This document shows positions 9,476 through 17,003 of a stretch of 64,000 bases of DNA, in pieces; positions within the stretch are counted from its first letter, which is position 1; every line of letters begins with the position of its first letter. The position numbers and the translations under genes were made by a program. Under the pieces are notes generated by a model that saw nothing but the letters and a program-made list of their open reading frames with translations, searched no databases and was not told the DNA's origin. The DNA lies in NCBI RefSeq assembly GCF_003047285.1, contig NZ_PZYX01000002.1:434001-498000 (forward strand), given 5' to 3'. This stretch comes from Nocardioides allogilvus. Lineage in GTDB: Bacteria; Actinomycetota; Actinomycetes; Propionibacteriales; Nocardioidaceae.

Positions 9476-9504
9476 CGCGTGCGTACAAGAATGTCAGTGC
9501 GCAT
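9463..9504 (-). CDS. ilvB leader peptide (13 residues)
   Basis: A 14-codon frame, ATG to TGA, encoding MRTDILVRTRRVS. The consecutive Ile-Leu-Val are the three end products of the pathway. Its stop lies inside the 10-bp hairpin at 9436-9475 and a T-tailed terminator follows before ilvB. Leader peptides of this kind control ilvBNC in Corynebacterium and ilvB in Streptomyces; here function is inferred from the arrangement. Ribosomes stalled at the ILV codons for lack of charged tRNA would favour read-through. Confidence 0.85.
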   Translation of the reverse strand: MRTDILVRTRRVS

Positions 9505-9538
9505 GCGCCTACCGTTGCCGTCGGGGAGCTCCGACGTC

Positions 9539-9544
9539 AACCTA
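9539..9544 (-). promoter_or_regulatory. possible -10 of the ilvB promoter
   Basis: TAGGTT on the minus strand, 34 nt before the leader peptide ATG. No convincing -35 is seen. Confidence 0.25.
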
Positions 9545-9606
9545 CTCTGCCAGCCGTCCCATTATTTGGTACGGCGATCCCAGCATGTGGTTGAGGATGA
9601 GAACCG

Positions 9607-10263
9607 TCACTCCCCCCTGCCCGCTGCGGTGCAGATGCACACCTTGTTGCCGTCCGGGTCGGCGAGCACCCAGAAGCTGTGCTCGGGGTGCTCGCCGACC
9701 AGCGTGCCGCCGGCCGCGACCGCCGCGTCGATGCGGGCCTGGACCTGGTCACCGGGGACGAACACGTCGTAGTGCCAGCGCTGGCGGTCGGGCTCGGAGC
9801 CGGAGTCCTGGAACCAGACGTTGATGTTGCGGCCGAACGTGTCGCGCAGCTCGTCCGGCGCGTCGTCGAGCGGCTCGTAGCCGAGGGCGGCCCGCCAGAA
9901 CGGCTGGATCCCGCTCGGGGCAGGGGTGTCCAGGGCGGCCTCGATCTGGGTGAGCGAGTCGGGGTCGGAGCCGACGCCCAGGCCGCGCGCCGCCTCGCTG
10001 ATCTGCGCGGCGAGGTCGAGGTCGCGCTGGGTGACGTGGCCGACGTCGTGGCTGGTCAGCATCACGTCGACCCGCGGGTAGGTGAGGGTGATGTCGGGGT
10101 GGTGGTTGGCCGCCTCGGCAGCCTCGCCGATCGCGTTGACCAGCGACAGGCCGGTGGCGAAGTCGCCGGTCGTGAAACGGGCGTGGATGCCCTGGGCGAG
10201 CATCCGCCAGTCGTCGAGCCCGGCGGCTCCCACGTCGCCGTACAGCTTCATGGTCTCGGTCAT
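9607..10263 (-). CDS. fusion of pterin-4a-carbinolamine dehydratase-like and VOC domains
   Basis: 218 residues. Residues 1-95 match the 4a-hydroxytetrahydrobiopterin dehydratase (PCD/DCoH) fold, with the signature HHPDI, a following YxxV, then SHDVG and D(L)A. Residues 110-215 form a glyoxalase/bleomycin-resistance (VOC) domain (FWRAALGYEP...NVWFQD...HYDVFV...VLADPDGNKVCIC). PCD normally recycles the pterin cofactor of aromatic amino acid hydroxylases; the role of this pairing is not known to me. The ATG at 10263 overlaps the stop of the upstream VOC gene (ATGA), so the two VOC proteins are coproduced. Confidence 0.82.
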   Translation of the reverse strand: MTETMKLYGDVGAAGLDDWRMLAQGIHARFTTGDFATGLSLVNAIGEAAEAANHHPDITLTYPRVDVMLTSHDVGHVTQRDLDLAAQISEAARGLGVGSDPDSLTQIEAALDTPAPSGIQPFWRAALGYEPLDDAPDELRDTFGRNINVWFQDSGSEPDRQRWHYDVFVPGDQVQARIDAAVAAGGTLVGEHPEHSFWVLADPDGNKVCICTAAGRGE

Positions 10264-10673
10264 GGCAGCACCTTCTGTCCGATCTCGGAGGGGTTGTGGC
10301 AGATCTCCCAGCGGAAGCCGTCGGGATCCACGAAGTAGCCGGAGTAGCCGCCCCAGTCGCGCTGGACGGCGTCGGTCACCTGGGCGGCGCCCGCGACCCG
10401 GGCCTGCTCGAGCACCCGGTCGACACCGTCGGTCGTGGCCAGGTTGTGGGCGATGGTGATCGGCGGGACTCCCCCGCCCGGCGGCTGCCCGACCTCGGCG
10501 GTGAACGCGTCGACGTCCCACAACGACAAGATCAGCTTGTCGCCGACGTCGAACATGAGCACCTCACCGGGCTGGTCGAGGCAGGGCTTCCAGCCGAGAC
10601 CGTCGAGGTAGAACTTCCGGGACTCGCCCAGGTCGCGCACTGCCAAGGTGATGAAGCTGATCCGCTGGTCCAT
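10260..10673 (-). CDS. VOC family protein
   Basis: A 137-residue single VOC domain: MDQRISFITLAVRDLGESRKFY at the start, FVDPDGFRWEICHNP near the end. VOC proteins include glyoxalases, dioxygenases and antibiotic-binding proteins; the substrate is unknown. The start at 10673 is preferred because CACAGT lies seven bases before it and no Shine-Dalgarno is present. It overlaps the PCD-VOC fusion gene by ATGA. Confidence 0.8.
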   Translation of the reverse strand: MDQRISFITLAVRDLGESRKFYLDGLGWKPCLDQPGEVLMFDVGDKLILSLWDVDAFTAEVGQPPGGGVPPITIAHNLATTDGVDRVLEQARVAGAAQVTDAVQRDWGGYSGYFVDPDGFRWEICHNPSEIGQKVLP

Positions 10674-10680
10674 GGCTTTC

Positions 10681-10686
10681 ACTGTG
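10681..10686 (-). promoter_or_regulatory. putative -10 element of a leaderless transcript
   Basis: CACAGT on the minus strand, 7 nt before the VOC gene ATG at 10673. Confidence 0.4.
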
Positions 10687-10759
10687 CCACCGGCCACCGA
10701 CACCGGCCAGTGGCGCGTCCGTGGATGCGGCCCACCCGCCGATCTGACACGGTGGACAC

Positions 10760-11212
10760 ATGGCTTCCCCACTCGACTCGCTCAAGAAGGCCGCGCAGGC
10801 TGTCGTCGGCGCTCCCCACGTGTTCAACGCCGCCCGCGACGCCGGGGCCAGCGCCTCCGCCGCCGCCGACGTCATGGCGGCGTCGGCCGCCGCGATCCAG
10901 ATCGCCTCGTCCGCCACCGACGGCACGCCCGGCATGGAGAACGCCGTCCGGCACTTCATCTGGCAGGCCTACATCGCCGGACGCCACGGCAGCGCCGTCG
11001 CCGAGGCTGTCGCGGCCGCCCACGAGGAGGGCCGCAACACCCCCCACGACACCCGCGTCGACCTGCACAACAACGCCGCGGGCCGGGCGTACGGCGAAGC
11101 GAGTTCCGCCACGATCGGCCAGGGCTCGCTCACCGACGCGCTGAAGGCCCTGGTGCCCGTCGCGAAGGAGAAGTGGGCCAGCGACGAGCTGATCTGGGTC
11201 AAGCCGCACTGA
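10760..11212 (+). CDS. small protein with a DUF6973-like domain, function unknown
   Basis: 150 residues, Ala-rich, without signal peptide or membrane segment. The core NAVRHFIWQAYIAG...HEEGR...DTRVDLHNNAAGRAYG carries conserved H, N, D and R positions of the kind seen in DUF6973 and related domains that also occur at the C-termini of polymorphic toxins; I assign this by motif memory only. The gene stands alone, divergent from the VOC pair (starts 87 nt apart) and convergent with the PPOX gene. No immunity-like neighbour is evident, so a toxin role is not supported by context. Confidence 0.55.
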   Translation: MASPLDSLKKAAQAVVGAPHVFNAARDAGASASAAADVMAASAAAIQIASSATDGTPGMENAVRHFIWQAYIAGRHGSAVAEAVAAAHEEGRNTPHDTRVDLHNNAAGRAYGEASSATIGQGSLTDALKALVPVAKEKWASDELIWVKPH

Positions 11213-11239
11213 GACCGCCGCAGCCGGCGACCGTTCAGG

Positions 11240-11803
11240 TCACCGGGCGAGGTCGTCGTCCCCGAAGGCGGGCAGGCCGTCGATGCTGAGCGTGTTCTTC
11301 TCGCGCCGGTAGGCGATGCGGCCGTCCTCGCCCCGGCGCTCCATGTTGGGCGTGAGCAGGTCGCGCTCCGAGTCGAGCGAGAGCAGCGGCAGGGCGTAGC
11401 CGCACGAGTCGCTCACCCGCTCCACGTCGACCACGATCACCGCCCGCGCGGCCGGGTTGGCCGGGAACCGCGCCGCCCACGCGCCGTACTCCTCATCGTA
11501 GATGCTCACCACACGACCCTGGCCGTGCAGGCGTACGACGTTGGGCTCGCGCGCGAACGAGCAGAACATCAGCGTGATGCGGCCGTTCTCCCGGACGTGC
11601 GCAATGGTCTCCGCGCCGCTCGCCGTGAGGTCGAGGTAGGCGACCGTGTGCTCGTCGACCACCACGAAGGAGTCGGCCAGGCCCTTGGGCGAGAGGTTGA
11701 CGTGTCCCCCTGCGCCCAGCGGCGCCGTCGCCACGAAGAAGACGTGCTGGGCCTCGATGAACGTCCGAAGACGTGCGTCGATCCCGTCGTGCACCTTGCC
11801 CAT
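11240..11803 (-). CDS. pyridoxamine 5'-phosphate oxidase family protein
   Basis: 187 residues with the split-barrel FMN-binding fold: residues 15-130 include ATAPLGAGGHVNLSPKGL, VVVDEHTVAYLDLTASGAETIAHVRENGRITLMFC and RLHGQGRVV. Related proteins bind FMN, F420 or haem; this one is too short of specific motifs to say which. It starts nine bases after the ilvD stop and so may be the last gene of an XRE-ilvD-PPOX run. Confidence 0.82.
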   Translation of the reverse strand: MGKVHDGIDARLRTFIEAQHVFFVATAPLGAGGHVNLSPKGLADSFVVVDEHTVAYLDLTASGAETIAHVRENGRITLMFCSFAREPNVVRLHGQGRVVSIYDEEYGAWAARFPANPAARAVIVVDVERVSDSCGYALPLLSLDSERDLLTPNMERRGEDGRIAYRREKNTLSIDGLPAFGDDDLAR

Positions 11804-11812
11804 CGTCGGCCG

Positions 11813-13495
11813 TCAGCTGGTGACGGCGCCGTGGGCGGCCGACTGGACGACCTTGGCGTACTTGCCGAGCACCCCGCGGGTGTACTTCGGGGGCAGCGGC
11901 TCCCACCCCTCCTTGCGGCGTGCCAGCTCGGCGTCGTCGATCTCGACCTCGAGCGTGCAGTTGGCGACGTCGAGGGTGATGGGGTCACCGTCGGCCACGA
12001 ACGCGATCGGACCACCGTCGACGGCCTCGGGGGCGATGTGGCCCACGCACAGGCCGGTGGTGCCGCCGGAGAACCGGCCGTCGGTGACGAGCAGGACGTC
12101 CTTGCCGAGGCCGGCGCCCTTGATGGCGCCGGTGATGGCCAGCATCTCGCGCATGCCGGGGCCGCCCTTGGGGCCCTCGTAGCGGATGACCACGACGTCG
12201 CGTGCCTTGATCTCGCCGGCCGCGAGCGCGTCGAGCGCCTTGCGCTCACCGTCGAAGACGCGGGCGGTGCCGGTGAAGGTCGTGTCGTCGAAGCCAGCGC
12301 TCTTGACCACGGCGCCCTCGGGTGCCAGCGAGCCCCGCAGGACCGTGATGCCGCCGGTGGCGTGGATCGGCTTGTCGAGCGCACGCAGGACGTCGCCGTC
12401 GAGGCCCTTCGGGTTGAGCGCCTCGAGGTTCTCGCGCATGGTCTTGCCGGTCACGGTGAGCGTGTCGCCGTGCATCAGGCCCGCGTCGAGCAGCGCCTTC
12501 ATCACGACCGGGATGCCGCCGATCTTGTCGACGTCGTTCATGACGTAGCGCCCGAAGGGCTTCAGGTCGCCGAGGTGCGGGACCTTCTCGCCGATGCGGT
12601 TGAAGTCGTCGAGCTCGAGGTCGACGTCCGCCTCCCGGGCGATGGCAAGCAGGTGGAGTACGGCGTTGGTCGAGCCGCCGAGGGCCATGACGACGGCGAT
12701 GGCGTTCTCGAAGGCTGGCTTGGTCATGATCTGGCGGGCCGTGATGCCCTGGCGCAGCATCTCGACGACCGCCTCACCGGAACGGTGGGCGAACCCGTCG
12801 CGACGGCGGTCCACGGCCGGCGGGGCCGCGCTGCCGGGCAGGCTCATCCCGAGCGCCTCGGCGACGCTGGCCATGGTGTTGGCGGTGTACATGCCGCCGC
12901 AGGCGCCCTCACCGGGACAGATCGCCCGCTCGACGCGGTCGACCTCCTCACGGGTGATCTTGCCCGCGAGACAGGCGCCGACAGCCTCGAAGGCGTCGAT
13001 GATCGTGACGTCGTTGCCGTCGACGGACCCGGGCATGGTCGAGCCTGCGTAGAGGAAGACGCTGGCCAGGTCGAGGCGGGCTGCTGCCATCAGCATGCCC
13101 GGGAGCGACTTGTCGCAGCCCGCGAGCAGGACGCTGCCGTCGAGGCGCTCGGCCATCATCACGGTCTCGACCGAGTCGGCGATGACCTCGCGCGACACCA
13201 GCGAGAAGTGCATGCCCTCGTGGCCCATCGAGATGCCGTCCGAGACCGAGATCGTGCCGAACTCGAGCGGGTATCCCCCGCCGGCGTGCACGCCGTTCTT
13301 CACGGCCTTGGCCAACCGGTCCAGGCTCAGGTTGCAGGGGGTGATCTCGTTCCAGCTGGACGCGACACCGATCTGCGGCTTGACCCAGTCGTCGTCGCCC
13401 ATCCCTACCGCACGGAGCATGCCACGGGCGGCGGCCTTCTCCAGACCGTCGGTGACGTCGCGCGAACGGGGCTTCATGTCGTGCTGCTGGGTCAT
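11813..13495 (-). CDS. ilvD: dihydroxy-acid dehydratase
   Basis: Converts 2,3-dihydroxy-isovalerate or -methylvalerate to the 2-oxo acids, the third common step of branched-chain synthesis. 560 residues. Three cysteines placed as [2Fe-2S] ligands are C54 (ITPCNLSLD), C127 (GCDKSLPGM) and C199 ([14 protein letters not shown]). The C-terminal [17 protein letters not shown] segment is typical. A TAGCCT hexamer seven bases before the ATG at 13495, within the tail of the upstream XRE gene, suggests its own leaderless promoter. It is about 4 kb from ilvBNC and so not in that operon. Confidence 0.95.
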   Translation of the reverse strand: MTQQHDMKPRSRDVTDGLEKAAARGMLRAVGMGDDDWVKPQIGVASSWNEITPCNLSLDRLAKAVKNGVHAGGGYPLEFGTISVSDGISMGHEGMHFSLVSREVIADSVETVMMAERLDGSVLLAGCDKSLPGMLMAAARLDLASVFLYAGSTMPGSVDGNDVTIIDAFEAVGACLAGKITREEVDRVERAICPGEGACGGMYTANTMASVAEALGMSLPGSAAPPAVDRRRDGFAHRSGEAVVEMLRQGITARQIMTKPAFENAIAVVMALGGSTNAVLHLLAIAREADVDLELDDFNRIGEKVPHLGDLKPFGRYVMNDVDKIGGIPVVMKALLDAGLMHGDTLTVTGKTMRENLEALNPKGLDGDVLRALDKPIHATGGITVLRGSLAPEGAVVKSAGFDDTTFTGTARVFDGERKALDALAAGEIKARDVVVIRYEGPKGGPGMREMLAITGAIKGAGLGKDVLLVTDGRFSGGTTGLCVGHIAPEAVDGGPIAFVADGDPITLDVANCTLEVEIDDAELARRKEGWEPLPPKYTRGVLGKYAKVVQSAAHGAVTS

Positions 13496-13502
13496 GGCGG
13501 CA

Positions 13503-13508
13503 AGGCTA
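13503..13508 (-). promoter_or_regulatory. putative -10 element of ilvD
   Basis: TAGCCT on the minus strand, 7 nt before the ilvD ATG, overlapping the end of the XRE gene. Confidence 0.45.
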
Positions 13509-14237
13509 CTGGCGCGGGGCGTCGGTCCCGCCTCGCGTCTCAGCCGGTGCCTGCCAGAAGAGACCCGCGCCGCGACCGATCCTGACCTCGTGGGGAAGGA
13601 TCGGGAACGAGCCAGCCCGGCGGTTGCGTGACTTCCTCGAGTCGGCGTAGGCCCATTCGGGGATCGGCAGCACATTGCGCCGGGGCGGTCGCCAGCCCTC
13701 CCGCGCCTCCGCCACCAGCTCCTCCCACGTGGGGTGGTCGGCGACATCGGCGAGTGTCGGTCGGCGACCCAGCTGCCACCAGGTGCTGTACCTCACCCGC
13801 GGCAGGTCGAGGTCCTCGGAGCGGGCAAGAATCGCGGAGTACCACGAGGTCGTCTCCGAACCCTCAGGCGCCCACCAGCCCTGCGCCCAGACATACGTGT
13901 GTGCCGGGTATCGCCGGCCTGCCGCATCCCTAGCGGCACCTTCTCGCATGGGCCGCACCCGCTCACCGTCGCGCCGCACGGCAGCCAGCTCCAACTCTAC
14001 CAGCTCCAGAACTCGCACCATCATCCGCGCCCCGGGCGTTGTCCGCCCCGTCTCCCACTTGGCCACGGCCGACTGCGACACGCCCAGCTCCTGCGCCAGG
14101 TCACGCTGGGAGAGCTTCGCCAGGCGGCGTACGCGCCGGATCAACCCGGCGACATCACCGGCCCGGCCGGTCATGGCGTCCTGCTGCTCGCTGCTGGTCC
14201 CCTGCTTGGTGCTCGATCCCTGCTGCTCGATCTCCAT
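13506..14237 (-). CDS. XRE family helix-turn-helix regulator with a C-terminal domain
   Basis: 243 residues. The helix-turn-helix is at about residues 30-66 ([31 protein letters not shown]). The remaining 150 residues are rich in tryptophan ([29 protein letters not shown]) and I do not recognise them. The gene lies ten bases upstream of ilvD. A 43-bp palindrome at 14300-14342, 62 bases before the start, is a possible operator for it. Confidence 0.8.
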   Translation of the reverse strand: MEIEQQGSSTKQGTSSEQQDAMTGRAGDVAGLIRRVRRLAKLSQRDLAQELGVSQSAVAKWETGRTTPGARMMVRVLELVELELAAVRRDGERVRPMREGAARDAAGRRYPAHTYVWAQGWWAPEGSETTSWYSAILARSEDLDLPRVRYSTWWQLGRRPTLADVADHPTWEELVAEAREGWRPPRRNVLPIPEWAYADSRKSRNRRAGSFPILPHEVRIGRGAGLFWQAPAETRGGTDAPRQ

Positions 14238-14299
14238 CCCATCTCCCCGATGGTCGCTCGTCCTGTCCGGAGACCCATCACAGCAGGGGGCACCGACAA

Positions 14300-14342
14300 C
14301 ACGCTTGGACCTGAGTCCTCAGAGGACTCAGGTCCAAGCGTG
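14300..14342. repeat. 43-bp perfect palindrome (21-1-21)
   Basis: Left arm 14300-14320 begins CACGCTTGGACC and ends GAGTCCTC; the right arm 14322-14342 is its exact reverse complement, with a single central A. It lies between the stop of the BNR-repeat gene (14391) and the start of the XRE gene (14237), both on the minus strand. No T-tract follows on either strand. It could be a terminator for the upstream gene, an operator for XRE, or both. Confidence 0.75.
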
Positions 14343-14390
14343 GCGGGGAGGGGTCTCCCCGTTGCCGGGATCAGCGCGACTCGGCGGACG

Positions 14391-15500
14391 TCAGTCCAGC
14401 GTCGCGGCGCGGACGACCATCACGTCGGGGAGGTCCTTGTGGATCTCCTGCCAGGTGCGGCCCTCGTCGGGCGAGCACCACACGGCTCCGTTGCGGCCCC
14501 CGAAGTAGAGCCCGGCGTCCTGGTGGTCGTCGGCACACATCGCGTCGCGCATCACGGCCGCGTAGAACCCGTCGGGCAGTGCGCCCTCGCCCAGCTGTTC
14601 CCACGAGGAGCCGCCGTCGGTGGTACGGCAGACGCGAGCTCTGCCGTCGACGGGCCAGCGTGCGCCGGCGTCGGCGATCGGGAAGGTGTAGGCAGTGTTC
14701 GCCCGGTGTGGGTGGGTGACCATCGCGAATCCGAACTCCGAGGGGAGGCCGGGGGCGATGTCCTGCCAGGAGGCGCCGCCGTCGTCGGAGCGGTAGACGC
14801 CGCCGTGGTTCTGGAGGAAGAGCCGGTCGGGGTCCGAGGAGTCGCGGGCCACCTTGTGCACGCACTGGCCGAACTCGGGGTAGTTGCGCTCCCCCGGCAT
14901 GAACTCGGCCTTGATCCCCTTGTTGGAGGCGGACCAGGAGGCGCCGCCGTCCTCGGTGCGATAGACCCCACCGGTCGAGAGCGCGGCGAGGACCGACGAG
15001 CCGTCGGTGGGGTGCGGGAGGATCGTGTGGAAGGCCTGACCGCCGAAGCCCTCGTTCCACTCGGCGCGGTGCGGGTGGTCCCACAGGCCGCGCACGAGGG
15101 AGAACGACTCACCGCGGTCCTCGGAGCGGAAGATCGCGCCGGGCTCGGTGCCCGCCCAGACCACGTCGTCGCCGACGCCGGGCACGAGCTGCCAGACACG
15201 GGCCAGGGTTGCCGGCGAACCGTCCGGGAGCTGCGCGTCGTCGGGGAAGCGGATCGCACCGTTGGCGGTCTCCTCCCACGTCTGCCCGAGGTCGTCGGAG
15301 CGACGCACCTGCGGGCCGAACCAGCTGGACGAGCAGCCGGCGAACAACCGAGGAGTCGACCCGCGACGGTCGATCAGGACGGAGTAGACCTCCTCCATCG
15401 GGAAGTGTGGTCCCGACCAGGACCAAGCGGTGCGCGCGGCATCCGAGGTGCCGATCCACAGTCCCTTCCGCGTGCCCACCAGTGCGATCGTGCTGGTCAT
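14391..15500 (-). CDS. WD40/YVTN/BNR-like repeat protein (sialidase-fold beta-propeller)
   Basis: 369 residues made of repeated propeller blades with Asp-box motifs: SDDLGQTWEE, SEDRGESFS, TEDGGASWS, SDDGGASWQD, TTDGGSSWEQ and SPDEGRTWQE. No signal peptide is present, so it is probably cytoplasmic. The catalytic residues of true sialidases were not seen, and the name exo-sialidase would be an over-call. A GGGGGAG ribosome site precedes the ATG at 15500. It is divergent from padR, and the padR operator lies in their shared 68-bp gap, so both could be repressed together. Confidence 0.82.
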   Translation of the reverse strand: MTSTIALVGTRKGLWIGTSDAARTAWSWSGPHFPMEEVYSVLIDRRGSTPRLFAGCSSSWFGPQVRRSDDLGQTWEETANGAIRFPDDAQLPDGSPATLARVWQLVPGVGDDVVWAGTEPGAIFRSEDRGESFSLVRGLWDHPHRAEWNEGFGGQAFHTILPHPTDGSSVLAALSTGGVYRTEDGGASWSASNKGIKAEFMPGERNYPEFGQCVHKVARDSSDPDRLFLQNHGGVYRSDDGGASWQDIAPGLPSEFGFAMVTHPHRANTAYTFPIADAGARWPVDGRARVCRTTDGGSSWEQLGEGALPDGFYAAVMRDAMCADDHQDAGLYFGGRNGAVWCSPDEGRTWQEIHKDLPDVMVVRAATLD

Positions 15501-15522
15501 CGAATCTCCCCCTCGACTGCCG

Positions 15523-15550
15523 TTCCTACTAGGAATAGTCCTAGTAGGAA
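15523..15550. promoter_or_regulatory. probable PadR operator
   Basis: Perfect inverted repeat TTCCTACTAGGA, 4-nt spacer ATAG, TCCTAGTAGGAA, 18 bases before the padR ATG and 22 bases before the divergent BNR gene. Size and placement fit autoregulation by a PadR dimer. Confidence 0.7.
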
Positions 15551-15568
15551 CAGTAGTCTGATCCGACC

Positions 15569-16117
15569 ATGGGTCAAGGCCTTCCAGTCACCTCCTACGC
15601 CCTGCTCGGGCTGCTCACCTTCGGCGACGCGCTGACGGGCTACGAGCTCAAGCAGCGAGCCGATGCGACCCTGCGGTTCTACTGGGTCTCCCCCGCGATG
15701 AGCCAGGTCTACAGCGAGCTCGCCAGGCTCGCCGAGCACGGGCTCGTCACGCCCAGCGGCGAAGGCCGCGGGACGACGTACACGATCAGCGACGCCGGCC
15801 GGGAGGCACTCACGACCTGGATGCGCGAGAGCGCGCCGGGGTTCCCCGTCCTCAAGCACCCGGTCGCGCTGCGGCTGCTGCTCGGGCACGTCGTGGACCG
15901 GGAGACGACCGTGGCCATGCTCCGCGACCACGTGCTCGCCCTCGAGAAGGAGGAGGCGGCCCTGGTCGAGGTCCGCGACGGCCTGCGTGGCCACGACGGC
16001 CCGGGCGAGATCTTCCGGCACCCGAGCCTCGTCGCCGACTGGGGCCTGGACTACTTCGAGAACGAGCGCCGTATCGTCGGCGACCTGATCCGGCGCCTGG
16101 AGGACGAGGGCCCGTAG
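15569..16117 (+). CDS. PadR family transcriptional regulator
   Basis: 182 residues. A PadR winged helix occupies residues 8-80 (YALLGLLTFGDALTGYELKQ, then SQVYSELARLAEHGLVTP and a wing GRGTTYTISDAGREAL), followed by a C-terminal coiled dimerisation helix as in the Vir_act_alpha_C class. PadR proteins usually repress efflux or stress genes and their own gene in response to small ligands. The transporter gene 17 bases downstream is the likely target, together with the divergent BNR gene. Confidence 0.9.
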   Translation: MGQGLPVTSYALLGLLTFGDALTGYELKQRADATLRFYWVSPAMSQVYSELARLAEHGLVTPSGEGRGTTYTISDAGREALTTWMRESAPGFPVLKHPVALRLLLGHVVDRETTVAMLRDHVLALEKEEAALVEVRDGLRGHDGPGEIFRHPSLVADWGLDYFENERRIVGDLIRRLEDEGP

Positions 16118-16133
16118 GCCCAGGAGGACGCGC

Positions 16134-16979
16134 GTGACCCGAGCCGTGTGGTTGGTCGTCATCGGCATCGTGTCGGTCCAGGCCGGCGCCGCCATCGCCA
16201 AGGACCTCTTCGGCACGATCTCACCGACCTCGATGGTGTTCCTGCGCCTGGTCACCAGCACCCTCGTGCTGCTCGCGATCGCCCGTCCCTCGTGGCGGGG
16301 ACGCAGCCGCGCCGACTGGCTGGTCGTGGCCGCCTTCGGCGCCAGCCTCGGCCTGATGAACTGGGCGATCTACCAGTCCTTCGCCCGCATCCCCCTCGGC
16401 ATCGCGGTGACGATCGAGTTCATCGGCCCGCTCACCTTGGCCGTGCTCGGCTCGCGCCGGGCCCGCGACCTGATCTGGGTCGTCCTGGCGGCCGCGGGTG
16501 TCGCGCTGCTCGGCTTCGAGCCGGCCGACCTCGACCCGGTCGGCGTCGCGTTCGCCCTGCTGGCCGGGTCGGCATGGGCGGCCTACATCCTGCTCAGTGC
16601 GCAGACCGGGCAGCGCTGGCCGGGCTTCGACGGCCTCGCGATCGCCAGCGCCTTCGCGACGTTGCTGCTCACCGCTCCGGCGATCGTGTCGGGGGGTACG
16701 GCGCTGCTCGACCCCCGCGTCCTGCTCATCGGCGCCCTGGTCGGCGTGCTCAGCTCGGTCATCCCCTACAGCTGCGAGCTGGTGGCCCTCAGGTCCCTGG
16801 CACCCAGCGTGTTCGGCATCTTGATGAGCCTGGAGCCGGCCGCGGCGGCGCTGGCGGCGATCGTAGTGCTGCAGGAGCTGCTCGCCCCGACGCAGTGGCT
16901 CGCCGTGGCCTGCGTGGTCGTGGCGAGCGTCGGCGCCACGCGCAGTCGTCCGGTCCTCAGCGAGCCCGCGCCCGACTGA
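16134..16979 (+). CDS. EamA family transporter (DMT superfamily, RhtA-like)
   Basis: 281 residues with ten hydrophobic segments in two EamA halves (residues 5-130 and 140-275). The sequence resembles the RhtA threonine/homoserine exporter branch (SPTSMVFLRLVTSTLVLL, NWAIYQSFARIPLGIAVTIEF, LMSLEPAAAALAA). GTG start at 16134 follows GGAGGA by six bases. It lies 16 bases after padR and is probably in the same transcript; the ligand of PadR may be its substrate. Confidence 0.85.
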   Translation: MTRAVWLVVIGIVSVQAGAAIAKDLFGTISPTSMVFLRLVTSTLVLLAIARPSWRGRSRADWLVVAAFGASLGLMNWAIYQSFARIPLGIAVTIEFIGPLTLAVLGSRRARDLIWVVLAAAGVALLGFEPADLDPVGVAFALLAGSAWAAYILLSAQTGQRWPGFDGLAIASAFATLLLTAPAIVSGGTALLDPRVLLIGALVGVLSSVIPYSCELVALRSLAPSVFGILMSLEPAAAALAAIVVLQELLAPTQWLAVACVVVASVGATRSRPVLSEPAPD

Positions 16980-16991
16980 CGGCCGCTGGGG

Positions 16992-16997
16992 CACAAT
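16992..16997 (+). promoter_or_regulatory. putative -10 element of a leaderless transcript
   Basis: CACAAT, 6 nt before the ATG at 17004. Confidence 0.4.
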
Positions 16998-17003
16998 CTG
17001 CGC

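Noticed and set aside
9586..9607. Third, decayed copy of the hairpin repeat (GGTTGAGGATGAGAACCGTCAC)
   Set aside because: Only the two ends resemble the repeat and the stem is missing; the match is too short to separate from chance.
10760..11212. Toxin-immunity pair with a neighbouring gene
   Set aside because: The neighbours are a VOC protein and a flavin-binding-fold protein in opposite orientation; nothing resembles an immunity protein.
14391..15500. True exo-alpha-sialidase
   Set aside because: Asp-box blades are clear, but there is no signal peptide and no arginine-triad context; a general propeller name is safer.
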